From Psychrobacillus sp. FSL K6-2836 (lineage in GTDB: Bacteria > Bacillota > Bacilli > Bacillales_A > Planococcaceae), in the NCBI RefSeq assembly GCF_038003085.1, contig NZ_JBBOOM010000001.1, forward strand, positions 3,658,001 to 3,722,000: a stretch of DNA of 64,000 nucleotides, written 5' to 3'. The position numbers and the translations under genes are program-made. The notes beneath the pieces were generated by a model, which saw only the letters and a program-made list of their open reading frames with translations, ran no database searches and was not told the DNA's origin. Of this stretch, positions 25,921 through 34,351 are shown piece by piece. How positions within the stretch are numbered: the stretch's first letter is position 1; the number at the start of each line of letters is the position of its first letter.

Positions 25921-27222
25921 ATGACAAAGTACCATTTTACAGGCATTAAAGGGTCTGGAATGAGTCCATTAGCGCAAATTTTGCATGATACTGGTTATGA
26001 AGTACAAGGCTCTGATATTGAAAAATATTTTTTTACTGAAAAGCCATTACATGAGCGAAATATAAACATATTACTATTTGATGAATCGAATATTAAAGAG
26101 GGTTGGACTATTATTGCAGGAAATGCGTTTCCAGATAGTCATCCTGAGCTAGTTAAAGCTAAAGAACTTGGCTTAGAGGTAATTCGATATCATGACTTCT
26201 TAGGGAATTACATGAGCCAGTTTACCTCTATAGCAATTACTGGGGCTCATGGCAAAACATCGACTACTGGTTTGTTATCTCATGTTTTAAGTGGATACCA
26301 GCCCACATCCTATTTAATAGGGGATGGCACCGGAAAAGGTATGCTAAATGCTTCTAACTTTGTGTTTGAGGCTTGCGAATATCGCCGTCATTTTCTAGCG
26401 TACAATCCGGATTATGCAATCATGACAAATGTTGATTTTGATCATCCAGATTATTTCCAAGATATTGATGATGTATTCCAAGCATTTCAGTCAATGGCAA
26501 TGCAAGTGAAAAAAGGCATCTTTGCTTGTGGAGATGACAAATACTTGCAACAGATTAAATCGGAAGTTCCTGTCGTATACTACGGTTTTGGGGAACATAA
26601 TGATTTTGCTGCACGCAATATTGAAATTACACCAAAAGGTACATCTTTTGATGTATTTGTACGCAACGAATTGTATGATCGCTTCTCTATTCCATTGTTT
26701 GGTGACCATACTATTCTAAATGCTCTTTCAGTTATTTCTCTATGTCATTATGAAGGTGTCCCAGCAGATACTATTCAAAAAGGATTAGAGACTTTTGAAG
26801 GGGTTAAAAGAAGGTTTACGGAGACTATAGTAAATAATGATATTATCATTGATGATTATGCTCATCATCCCACGGAAATAAAAGCAACTATTCAATCGGC
26901 TAGACAAAAGTATCCGACTCATCAAATTATTGCGATTTTCCAACCACATACTTTTACAAGAACTCAAAAGTTTTTACAAGAATTCAGTGAGGCTTTGAGT
27001 TTGGCAGATAGAGTCTATTTATGTGATATTTTTGGATCTGCAAGAGAGAATGCAGGGAATTTAACTATAGCAACTCTTGGAGATATTATCGAAGGAAGCC
27101 ATATTTTAACTGAAGAAAATGTAGGGGAATTACAGACAAAAGAACATTCTGTTTTCTTATTTATGGGAGCAGGGGACGTTCAAAAGTATCAACAAGCTTT
27201 TGAAGCAAAACTTAATAGCTAA
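25921..27222 (+). CDS. murC: UDP-N-acetylmuramate--L-alanine ligase
   Basis: Adds the first L-alanine to UDP-MurNAc in peptidoglycan synthesis. It is 433 residues long. The N-terminal Rossmann motif [11 protein letters not shown] is at residues 8-18, the ATP-binding [14 protein letters not shown] near 105, and the Mur ligase signature HHPTEI in the third domain. The ATG at 25921 with AGGAGG nine bases upstream is clear; the longer frame from 25870 is not used. A terminator follows. Its neighbours sftA and ytxGH are as in B. subtilis. Confidence 0.95.
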   Translation: MTKYHFTGIKGSGMSPLAQILHDTGYEVQGSDIEKYFFTEKPLHERNINILLFDESNIKEGWTIIAGNAFPDSHPELVKAKELGLEVIRYHDFLGNYMSQFTSIAITGAHGKTSTTGLLSHVLSGYQPTSYLIGDGTGKGMLNASNFVFEACEYRRHFLAYNPDYAIMTNVDFDHPDYFQDIDDVFQAFQSMAMQVKKGIFACGDDKYLQQIKSEVPVVYYGFGEHNDFAARNIEITPKGTSFDVFVRNELYDRFSIPLFGDHTILNALSVISLCHYEGVPADTIQKGLETFEGVKRRFTETIVNNDIIIDDYAHHPTEIKATIQSARQKYPTHQIIAIFQPHTFTRTQKFLQEFSEALSLADRVYLCDIFGSARENAGNLTIATLGDIIEGSHILTEENVGELQTKEHSVFLFMGAGDVQKYQQAFEAKLNS

Positions 27223-27223
27223 T

Positions 27224-27260
27224 AAAAAAGCTTAATCTATTTGGATTAAGCTTTTTTTTT
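27224..27260 (+). terminator. Terminator of murC
   Basis: A perfect 14-bp stem (27224-27237 with 27244-27257), 6-base loop and T-run. Confidence 0.92.
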
Positions 27261-27301
27261 GAAGGAAATTTAAAAGAAACGTAGTATAGTATAGGTAGGA
27301 A

Positions 27302-27326
27302 GTTTAATTTGATTTGATTAGGGTAA
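27302..27326 (+). promoter_or_regulatory. SigB-type promoter of ytxGH
   Basis: GTTTAA (27302-27307), 13-base spacer, GGGTAA (27321-27326). This matches the general-stress sigma-B consensus GTTTAA-N12 to 14-GGGTAT, at a suitable distance from the ytxG ATG (27365). B. subtilis ytxGHJ is known to be sigma-B dependent. Confidence 0.75.
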
Positions 27327-27364
27327 AATTGTATTAAGACATATGAGTTTTAGGAGGATGTAAA

Positions 27365-27835
27365 ATGGAAAATCTTTTATACATAGCTGCTATTATAGCC
27401 GCTGTTGCATTTCTAATACTTTGTATTAGTTTAGCAATGACATTATTTTCAGTTAAGAAGACGCTTAATAATGTAGCAGACACATTAGATGGGTTAGAAA
27501 CAAATTTACAAAACATGACAAAAGAAACTGCTGAACTACTTCATAAAACAAACGATTTAGCAGAAGATATTCAAGCTAAATCTGAGAAGTTAAATACGGT
27601 AGTCGATGCAGTTAAAAATGTGGGGACTTCTGTAAATGGATTTAATCATTCTATCCAACGCTTAACAACTTCTGTAACCTCAGAAGTGGAAAAGAATGAA
27701 GAAAAAATTGCCCAGGTTGTACAATGGAGTAACGTTTTCCTAGGAGTTCGCGACAAATGGAGAGAGCGTAAAGCTTTAGAACGTGCTGGGTATTATACTT
27801 ACGATAACGATAACGACAACCATAAACCACTATAA
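27365..27835 (+). CDS. ytxG: DUF948 general-stress protein YtxG
   Basis: A 156-residue protein with one N-terminal membrane segment (residues 4-27, YIAAIIAAVAFLILCISLAM), then a long amphipathic coiled-coil region (about 30-125) typical of DUF948/methyl-accepting-like stalks. It is probably membrane anchored with a cytoplasmic coil. It is a stress-operon member with a SigB-type promoter 40 bases upstream, and ytxH follows after 14 bases. Its molecular role is unknown. Confidence 0.87.
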   Translation: MENLLYIAAIIAAVAFLILCISLAMTLFSVKKTLNNVADTLDGLETNLQNMTKETAELLHKTNDLAEDIQAKSEKLNTVVDAVKNVGTSVNGFNHSIQRLTTSVTSEVEKNEEKIAQVVQWSNVFLGVRDKWRERKALERAGYYTYDNDNDNHKPL

Positions 27836-27849
27836 TCGGAGGGATTTAC

Positions 27850-28425
27850 ATGACAAATCAAAAACAAACTAAACCTAACTACAGTGAAGCAACTTATAAT
27901 CATGAATATTATGCAAACCAACCATCTTATAATCAGCAAGGACATTCGAATTATCCACCAGTTCCATACTACAACAATGATTCAAGAGATGATATTTATC
28001 GTGACGAGGAAGTAAATGGTAAGGATTTTATCATCGGTGTTTTAATCGGGGGAATTATTGGGGCAACGACTGCATTATTATTAGCGCCAAAAACTGGTAC
28101 AGAGCTTCGTGGAAATCTTTCCACTCAGGCCGGTCAGCTTAAAGAAAAAACAATGGACTTTTCATCTACTGCAAAAGAAAAAACAACACAGCTTTCTAAG
28201 CAAATTCAAGAGCAATCTGGTCAATTTGTTGAAAAAGTAAAAGCTATTAAGCCAAGTGCTTCTTCACCACTGGATGACGGTACAGCATCATCTGAGGGAG
28301 AAGAGCCAATGGAATTTATGGAAACTATCTCTCATACAACAGAAGAATTAACAGAGCAAGAAGAAAACGCAACAGCAATCGCAGAGGCTATTAAAGAAGC
28401 GGTTGTAGCTGAAGAAAAAAAGTAA
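27850..28425 (+). CDS. ytxH: YtxH-like general-stress protein
   Basis: A 191-residue protein: a tyrosine/asparagine-rich N-terminal tail (1-55), a glycine-rich hydrophobic segment (DFIIGVLIGGIIGATTALLLAPKTGTELR, about 58-86) characteristic of YtxH proteins, and a charged helical C-terminus. The third B. subtilis operon member ytxJ (bacillithiol-related thioredoxin fold) is not present; a terminator ends the operon here. It probably acts at the membrane during stress. Confidence 0.85.
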   Translation: MTNQKQTKPNYSEATYNHEYYANQPSYNQQGHSNYPPVPYYNNDSRDDIYRDEEVNGKDFIIGVLIGGIIGATTALLLAPKTGTELRGNLSTQAGQLKEKTMDFSSTAKEKTTQLSKQIQEQSGQFVEKVKAIKPSASSPLDDGTASSEGEEPMEFMETISHTTEELTEQEENATAIAEAIKEAVVAEEKK

Positions 28426-28446
28426 ACTTTTAAAAACACAAAATAC

Positions 28447-28480
28447 AAAAGAGCATTGCTTTATGCAGTGCTTTTTTTAT
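28447..28480 (+). terminator. Terminator of ytxGH
   Basis: Stem 28447-28459 with 28465-28477 (two G-T pairs) and a run of seven T. Its core (GCATTGC...GCAGTGC) is the same as that of the acsA terminator at 42001. Confidence 0.88.
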
Positions 28481-28639
28481 TTGTTTAAACAAAGCAAATT
28501 TCTTCAAAATGTGGAATTATGTATTGAAAAGAAAGCGTCAAGTAGGAATTATCATTTATGAAAGCTACATTGGAAGTTAATTTGTTAAAAGATTAAACTT
28601 TTATTAATCGGGCACGCTATTTAAGAGGTGAAATACGAT

Positions 28640-28915
28640 ATGAATTTTCCAATAATTCATACCAATTTTTGGGATGCTCTCATAGCTATACCTTTAATTA
28701 TGATCCTAACTCAATTACTAAAAATATACTTTAAAATACCTAACAAATTTGTTCCCCTTGTTGCATTACTAGTAGGTCTAATAATTTCTATCTTCATTAG
28801 CCATCGTTATAACTTAGTAGCGGGCATTTTCATGGGTTGGTTTTATGGCAATGCAGCTATAGGAAATTACGCTGCTTTAAAAACATCATTAGTTGCATAT
28901 AGAAATAAAAAGTAA
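28640..28915 (+). CDS. Small divergent-PAP2/holin-like membrane protein
   Basis: A 91-residue protein with three hydrophobic segments (about residues 12-30, 37-56 and 62-80). The ATG at 28640 has AAGAGGTG nine bases upstream. The pattern IPNKFVPLVALLVGLIISI is reminiscent of small holin-like proteins of bacilli, but I would not assign a function. It stands alone between ytxGH and the HAD gene. Confidence 0.6.
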   Translation: MNFPIIHTNFWDALIAIPLIMILTQLLKIYFKIPNKFVPLVALLVGLIISIFISHRYNLVAGIFMGWFYGNAAIGNYAALKTSLVAYRNKK

Positions 28916-29127
28916 AGAACTACTGCGATTAATATTTTTAACTGGGAAGTAAACGTTTAGAAGAAAAAAATTATAAAAGTACAAATACGCATTTCTATTA
29001 GAGAGGTACTCTTTATATTTCACAAAGTATTCTAATAATAAAAGAGAATTTAATAATAATATGGTAAGATTTGTTTATAAGGATCAAGAAAAATCATGAA
29101 TCCTTTTATAATGATAGGAGACTGATG

Positions 29128-29769
29128 ATGAGAGCTTTTATATTTGATTTTGATGGGACATTGGCTAATACATTGCCCATTTGTTTTTATGCTTTTCAAA
29201 ATGTATTTAAAGAATTTGATCATAAGGATCTTAGTTCAGAAGACATAAAGGATATGTTTGGTCCTTCTGAAACAGGTATTATTAGAAATAACCTGTCCAA
29301 TCCTAATAAGGAGGATGCTATAGAATATTATTACGAAAAATATTCTGAACATCATAAAAGTTTAGTAGAAAGTAATTCTGAAATTCTAGAATTATTGAAG
29401 TCCTTGAAAGAGCAATCTATAAAAATAGGGATTTTTACTGGAAAGGCAAAAAGAAGCTTAGATATTTCTTTAAAAGCATTAAAGATGGATGAATTATTTG
29501 ACGTTATTATAACTGGTGATGATGTGCTAAATCCCAAGCCTAATTCAGAGGGTCTTCTAAAAGCTTTATCTTTATTAGGAGTAAATAATTCAGATGCAAT
29601 TTATATAGGAGATAGTGATGCAGATGTGATTGCAGGGGTGCAAGCTAATGTCTATACAATTGGTGTACAGTGGTTACCGGAATACCAAACATCTACATTT
29701 AGCGAACAACCAAATTTAATCATAAAAAGTGTAAAAGAATTTAAAAGTTCCTTCAAAGTGGGTGTCTAA
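29128..29769 (+). CDS. HAD-superfamily phosphatase
   Basis: A 213-residue HAD hydrolase. Motif I is FDFDGTLANT (nucleophile aspartate near residue 7), motif II is in GIFTGKAKR, motif III lysine in LNPKPNSEG and motif IV in IGDSDADVIAG. The helical cap between residues 15 and 85 is of the phosphoglycolate phosphatase/PpaX type. The ATG at 29128 lies seven bases after GGAG; the ATG at 29125 is also possible. Its stop overlaps the start of the NUDIX gene (TAATG), so they are co-translated. Confidence 0.87.
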   Translation: MRAFIFDFDGTLANTLPICFYAFQNVFKEFDHKDLSSEDIKDMFGPSETGIIRNNLSNPNKEDAIEYYYEKYSEHHKSLVESNSEILELLKSLKEQSIKIGIFTGKAKRSLDISLKALKMDELFDVIITGDDVLNPKPNSEGLLKALSLLGVNNSDAIYIGDSDADVIAGVQANVYTIGVQWLPEYQTSTFSEQPNLIIKSVKEFKSSFKVGV

Positions 29770-30386
29770 TGAGTAACCAATGGTTGGAATGGGCAAAAAG
29801 AATTCAGGCTCTGTCTCAGTCTGGACTGGCTTTTTCAAAAGATATTTATGATATCGAACGTTATGAAGAATTACGTAATATAAGTATAGAAATTATAGCA
29901 GAACATACAGAACTCGATATGGATAAAGTTAGAGATTTATTTGCAAATGAAACCGGTTATCAAACTCCGAAAGTTGATGTCCGCGGTGTGGTTTTTAAAG
30001 ATAATCAGATCTTAATGGTAAAAGAAAATATAGATGATAAATGGGCTTTGCCAGGAGGATTTTGTGATATAGGATTATCACCTTCTGAAAATGTAGTGAA
30101 GGAAATACAAGAGGAATCTGGGTTCGAGGTAATGCCAATTAGACTAGTTGCCTTATTGGATAAAAACAAACACCCACATCCTCCAGAAGCATATCATTAT
30201 TATAAGTTATTTATATTATGTGAAATTATCGGAGGAAAACCAGCAATTGGTATTGAAACGAATAATATTAACTTTTTTTCGGAACATAATTTACCACAGC
30301 TTTCCACTAATAGGAATACAGAGTCACAAATTTTAACTCTCTTCGAATTTTTACGGAACCCTGAAAAAGAAACTATATTCGATTAA
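29769..30386 (+). CDS. NUDIX hydrolase with N-terminal helical domain (ADP-ribose pyrophosphatase-like)
   Basis: A 205-residue protein. Residues 1-65 form the NUDIX_N-type helical domain and the NUDIX box starts near residue 96 (GGFCDIGLSPSENVVKEIQEESGF). The first glutamate of the classic box is replaced, which is usual in this subfamily; the EIQEESG metal-binding helix is intact. Its substrate is probably a sugar-nucleotide diphosphate. It is coupled to the HAD gene, so a joint role in cleaning damaged nucleotides or sugars is an inference. Confidence 0.85.
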   Translation: MSNQWLEWAKRIQALSQSGLAFSKDIYDIERYEELRNISIEIIAEHTELDMDKVRDLFANETGYQTPKVDVRGVVFKDNQILMVKENIDDKWALPGGFCDIGLSPSENVVKEIQEESGFEVMPIRLVALLDKNKHPHPPEAYHYYKLFILCEIIGGKPAIGIETNNINFFSEHNLPQLSTNRNTESQILTLFEFLRNPEKETIFD

Positions 30387-30424
30387 CGTAAAGAGTAAGT
30401 TTGAATGAAAGTGAGGCTGATTTG

Positions 30425-30700
30425 ATGAAGAGATATTTAGGCTCGATTTCATTGGTGTTGATCATTATATTTATCGTTTTAGCTTTTTTTATCCCGCAAG
30501 TATTGAATCCCTTACCTGAATCCTTGGACTTATGGTTGTTAATAGTATTACTATTGGGATCATTTTTCACTGCTCTTTTTAGTGTGAAAGGGCGTTTAAA
30601 AACAATTGCTTTACTTATTTCCTCTCTTGGTATGTTAGCTTTGTTAGTCTTAACTATTTTCGCTATTGGTATGATATTGTTTGGTAACTTTGGGACATAG
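30425..30700 (+). CDS. Small membrane protein of unknown function
   Basis: A 91-residue protein with three membrane segments (about residues 5-25, 35-56 and 62-85). The ATG at 30425 with AAAGTGAGG at good spacing is preferred to the TTG at 30401. There are no motifs beyond hydrophobicity. It follows the NUDIX gene by 38 bases on the same strand. Confidence 0.6.
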   Translation: MKRYLGSISLVLIIIFIVLAFFIPQVLNPLPESLDLWLLIVLLLGSFFTALFSVKGRLKTIALLISSLGMLALLVLTIFAIGMILFGNFGT

Positions 30701-30836
30701 ACCAGATAGATATTTTAATACAACGTTTTCTTACTTACTATGCTAGGAAGTTGAAGGAGTTTTATTAAAAACATAGATAATATTTTTAGAAATGTAGCTA
30801 TGAGCATCAATTTTGCGGAGCAAGTAGAGGTGAAAT

Positions 30837-31535
30837 ATGGATAAAATATTACATGAAATAATCAATTTGATTAGCAGGAAGGATAATAGAATAATTATTG
30901 GGATCTCGGGTCATGGTGCATCTGGAAAGACAACGTTTGCTAATAATCTTTTGAAGATTCTAGGACATGACATTGTGAATTATGTCAATACGGACCCATA
31001 TATTATAGGCTCTTCTCTTAGGAAGTACGCTTTTATCGATTATGAATATAAGAACCAACTTCATCACGATAAAATGACAGCCTGTCATCATGCTGCACAT
31101 AATATATTAGCTTTAGAGAGAGATATTCATATGATGAGAGATGGTTTGGATTTTTATACAATAGGTACGAGTTATACAAAGAGCATGCTGATTTCTTCGC
31201 AAAACAAAATAAATATTGTAGAAGGTATGAGCGTTGCATTTACAGATCCCGATTTGTATGATCTAAAGGTTTACTTATATACAGAGGGAGAAACTGAGCT
31301 AATGAGAAGAAGTTTACGTGATGTTTCTGAAAGGGGAACAGACATAAATTATTTAAGAAAATCTCATGAAGAGCGTAGAATTCAATATGAATTATTCATG
31401 CATCCTTATCTTCGAAACTTTGATATCGTTTTAAAAAACTCCAACGAAGAGTATATCCTTGAAAAAGGTAATTTTAATGAACTTGGAGAAAGAATATTTG
31501 AAGTATCAAAAATTGATGATTCAATCAGAAGATAA
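30837..31535 (+). CDS. Uridine kinase-like P-loop NTPase
   Basis: A 232-residue kinase-fold protein with Walker A GISGHGASGKTTFAN (residues about 23-37), YVNTDPYIIG (a DxD-like segment after the second strand) and a LID-like RRSLRDVSERG. It matches the uridine kinase/phosphoribulokinase P-loop group; the phosphate acceptor is not known. GAGGTGAAAT is the ribosome-binding site. It ends 38 bases before a terminator, beyond which a family A repeat begins. Confidence 0.75.
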   Translation: MDKILHEIINLISRKDNRIIIGISGHGASGKTTFANNLLKILGHDIVNYVNTDPYIIGSSLRKYAFIDYEYKNQLHHDKMTACHHAAHNILALERDIHMMRDGLDFYTIGTSYTKSMLISSQNKINIVEGMSVAFTDPDLYDLKVYLYTEGETELMRRSLRDVSERGTDINYLRKSHEERRIQYELFMHPYLRNFDIVLKNSNEEYILEKGNFNELGERIFEVSKIDDSIRR

Positions 31536-31573
31536 GATTTTCTCTGTTAAAACAAATATAGTTAATAATCGAT

Positions 31574-31605
31574 AAAAGTGCCCAAACTGAATTTGGGCTT
31601 TTTTT
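31574..31605 (+). terminator. Terminator of the P-loop kinase gene
   Basis: A 7-bp GC-rich stem, 31580-31586 with 31592-31598, plus A/T feet and a run of seven T. Confidence 0.85.
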
Positions 31606-31616
31606 AAAAGATTAAG

Positions 31617-32025
31617 TATAAAAATCTCCCGTGAACACAAGGCTCATGATACTTTAAGGAATGAATAATGCTAGTGATTTCCGTTACAACGCACTTTCAT
31701 GTTTCGAAGCTAGCGTAGCGATGCAGAAACAGGTGGACGCGTTCTAGCTGAGCGAGGCCGAGCCTCCTCGCGGACCAGTACAGTGCTGGTTACGAATCGT
31801 CGACACATGCTGTAGATTTCTTGACCTTCGTTCCTAATAAACACTGCTTTTGGGTTCATGTCAAAACGCCATAAGATTACCGAAAAAAAGGGATATTGGT
31901 TGTGACTTCAGTCACAACCAATATCCCTAAAAATTCCCTCGGTAATCATATAGTAAAATGTCTGTCCAAAGCCCTTCGGAAATGATAGAAACAGGTTTTG
32001 ATCTTAAAGGACCGGGCATCTTTTT
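31617..32025 (+). repeat. Family A structured repeat, copy 2
   Basis: Begins TATAAAAATCTCCCGTGAAC 12 bases after the terminator of the upstream gene. It then has a variable middle with palindromic GC-rich stretches (31690-31800), then the core 31861-32025: GATTACCGA (31875-31883) pairs with TCGGTAATC (31939-31947) outside a perfect 17-bp hairpin (31890-31906 with 31911-31927), followed by TCTGTCCAAAG and AAACAGGTTTTGATC. No gene fits in this 515-base gap. Confidence 0.8.
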
Positions 32026-32050
32026 GTCCGTTTTTTCTTGTGTGTTTAAT

Positions 32051-34186
32051 TTATCCAAATATAATTTCCAATTGATCTCCACCGAATATTTCTTCATCGA
32101 AACGAGAAGCTACTCCGTTTTTTAAAATCCGGAAGGAACCAGCTTGTTCAGGCATATTCCATTCAGTAAAACGAAAAACGTCTTGAAAAATCCAAGGAGA
32201 ATTATTTACATCTTGCCACTGAATGTTTGATTCGTTAGGAATAGCATCAGTAGAGGATAATTGGACGGTACCTTTATGAACAATTGCACATTCTCTTGAA
32301 AGCTCCACCGTTTTGTTTTGGAACTTAATTATTATTTGATCTACTATTTTCTTTTCCAGCTGATTTGCGAGTTTTTCCAACGTTGGTGAACTGACAGTTT
32401 CCAGTTGTATAATATCATTCTCTTGAACAGAATAGGATAGTTTTACTGGATTTCCATTCAGTAATAATCTTGATGAAAATGTCGGGATAAAATGGTTTTT
32501 ATTATTTATAGTAACTGTATAAGGCTGAAGCTGCGTTAAATAATTTTCTTTATGGATAGCATGCAAAACTTGTTCGACTGTTTGCGGAGTCTCTACTGTA
32601 ATTTTGTCATTCTCTTGCAACACAGTATCTAAAGATACCTTTTGTCCATTTATTTTAATTACCGGTTCTACTATATACATAACCCCTTGGAATGTAATAG
32701 ATTTAATAGTAGCATCGTCCAGTAGATCTCGCACCGTGGCAAATCCTTCTTTACCGTCAATGCCCTCTAAAAGTTCAATTTTATCCTTGTTTTGAATAGA
32801 TGTTTTTGTATTAGCATCTAAACCATTTAGCTGGATAACAGCTGGTTTTCCATGCTCTCCTGGGATATGGATGATTTGCCCATTCACATGTACGGTTAAA
32901 GCAGCTCCGGGTTTCCCATAGAGTTTACGAGCAGAAATATTAGCAGCTAAAAAGGCATCCGCAATGGTCATTTCCTTTAGTTCAAACAAACGAATTATTT
33001 GATTGTTCACTTGCACAGACATATATTGAATTGGTGCTCGTTTTGCAGCAATAGCAATACCGATAGGAGTTACCAATTCAGGAGTAATTGGTATATGCTC
33101 TGCTTTTGTTAAATGCTGAATGGCATCTATACCGCGAACGGCTACGCGGTTGGAAGGTAAATTTAGTTTTTCAGCTAAAATACTAGGCAGGTTTGGTGTC
33201 AAACTTCCTCCGCCAACTAGCATAACCGCCTTCGTAGGTTTGTTATTATTCAGTCGAAGAATTTCGTCTGAGATGGAGCTAGCTAAAACCTCTATTGCAG
33301 GCTTGAGCGATTCAATAACTTCTTCTTTTGGGATATCTTGCTCGAAGCCTAAAATATCTTGAATCTGTATGAAATCTTCGGTATTAATCATTCTTTTTGC
33401 TTCTTCAGCTAATGGGAAGTCTAATAAGTAATGATCACTCAAAGCTTCTGTAATTTCATCACCAGCCGTTGCAACCATACCGTATGCGACTACTGTTCCT
33501 AAATCTGTAATAGCAATATCGGAAGTTCCAGCACCAATATCGACTAGTGCTACGTTCAATCTTCGCATCGAAGGGGGGATCAACACATTAATCGCAGCAA
33601 TTGGTTCTAGCGTCAATGCTTCCATTTCTAAGTTTGCCCGTTTTAACGCAGAAAGAAGTGATTCTACTACGACACGTGGTAGAAAAGTAGCGATAACCTC
33701 TATAGATGCTTCGTTACCTTGCTGATCAACTAAACTCCCTATTTCTTCCCCATCTAATCGATAATAGACAACACTGTACCCAACACAATAATAATGATTG
33801 GTATGTTTGTCTGTATCATTTTGAATTAGATTACTTTGTGCTTTTTGAACAGCTGATAATTCAAGTCGATTCATATCATCTTCTGAAAAAATAGGTCTAT
33901 TCTTAATGTCCATTTTTACTTCGGCTTGCTCTGTTTTTAACGCTCTTCCAGCCGCAGCCACGCTTACTTTTTCAAGAGTCCCGTACTTTTCTTCTAGTTT
34001 TTCTTTGACGGACTGAATTATCTCTGCCACTTTTAGTACATTATGTATTTGTCCGTCGACCATTGCGCGCTCTTTATGTTCTTCTACTAATATATCAACT
34101 ACATGAAAAGATTCCCCATGTTCTTCTAAAATAATACCAACTACAGATCTTGTCCCAATATCTAATGCAAATAATTTAGATGTCAA
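32051..34186 (-). CDS. FtsA-like actin-fold protein with long C-terminal extension
   Basis: About 711 residues. The first 390 form an FtsA/PilM-type ASKHA ATPase: phosphate-1 FALDIGTRSVVGI, phosphate-2 VALVDIGAGTSDIAI (near 215) and adenosine motif LVGGGSLTPNLP (near 325). The C-terminal 320 residues contain repeated beta-rich segments (KINGQKVSLDTVLQENDKI, LLNGNPVKLSYSVQENDII) resembling stacked ubiquitin-like/SLBB-type domains. Bacillar genomes carry this as a second FtsA-like protein; its role is unproved. The TTG at 34186 with AAAAAAGGA nine bases upstream is preferred to the TTG at 34210. Confidence 0.78.
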   Translation of the reverse strand: MTSKLFALDIGTRSVVGIILEEHGESFHVVDILVEEHKERAMVDGQIHNVLKVAEIIQSVKEKLEEKYGTLEKVSVAAAGRALKTEQAEVKMDIKNRPIFSEDDMNRLELSAVQKAQSNLIQNDTDKHTNHYYCVGYSVVYYRLDGEEIGSLVDQQGNEASIEVIATFLPRVVVESLLSALKRANLEMEALTLEPIAAINVLIPPSMRRLNVALVDIGAGTSDIAITDLGTVVAYGMVATAGDEITEALSDHYLLDFPLAEEAKRMINTEDFIQIQDILGFEQDIPKEEVIESLKPAIEVLASSISDEILRLNNNKPTKAVMLVGGGSLTPNLPSILAEKLNLPSNRVAVRGIDAIQHLTKAEHIPITPELVTPIGIAIAAKRAPIQYMSVQVNNQIIRLFELKEMTIADAFLAANISARKLYGKPGAALTVHVNGQIIHIPGEHGKPAVIQLNGLDANTKTSIQNKDKIELLEGIDGKEGFATVRDLLDDATIKSITFQGVMYIVEPVIKINGQKVSLDTVLQENDKITVETPQTVEQVLHAIHKENYLTQLQPYTVTINNKNHFIPTFSSRLLLNGNPVKLSYSVQENDIIQLETVSSPTLEKLANQLEKKIVDQIIIKFQNKTVELSRECAIVHKGTVQLSSTDAIPNESNIQWQDVNNSPWIFQDVFRFTEWNMPEQAGSFRILKNGVASRFDEEIFGGDQLEIIFG

Positions 34187-34214
34187 TTTCCCACGTCCTT
34201 TTTTAGACAAATAC

Positions 34215-34236
34215 TTTAGCGAGTTGAATCGCTAAA
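34215..34236. promoter_or_regulatory. Perfect 8-bp hairpin/operator in the ftsA-like/aroA gap
   Basis: TTTAGCGA (34215-34222) and TCGCTAAA (34229-34236) around six bases. It sits just upstream of the FtsA-like gene's ribosome-binding site and about 10 bases before the aroA -35 box, so it could be an operator for either. Confidence 0.4.
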
Positions 34237-34245
34237 ATAAAATGC

Positions 34246-34274
34246 GTGACATTTTCTCATGCATTGATTATAAT
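34246..34274 (+). promoter_or_regulatory. Sigma-A promoter of aroA
   Basis: GTGACA (34246-34251), 17-base spacer, TATAAT (34269-34274), 78 bases before the aroA ATG. Confidence 0.65.
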
Positions 34275-34351
34275 ATGTCTTATATCTAAAAATGTATCAC
34301 AATTTTCAGTCGTTATAAAGTACCGATGGAGAGAAGAGAGGAGAATTATCT

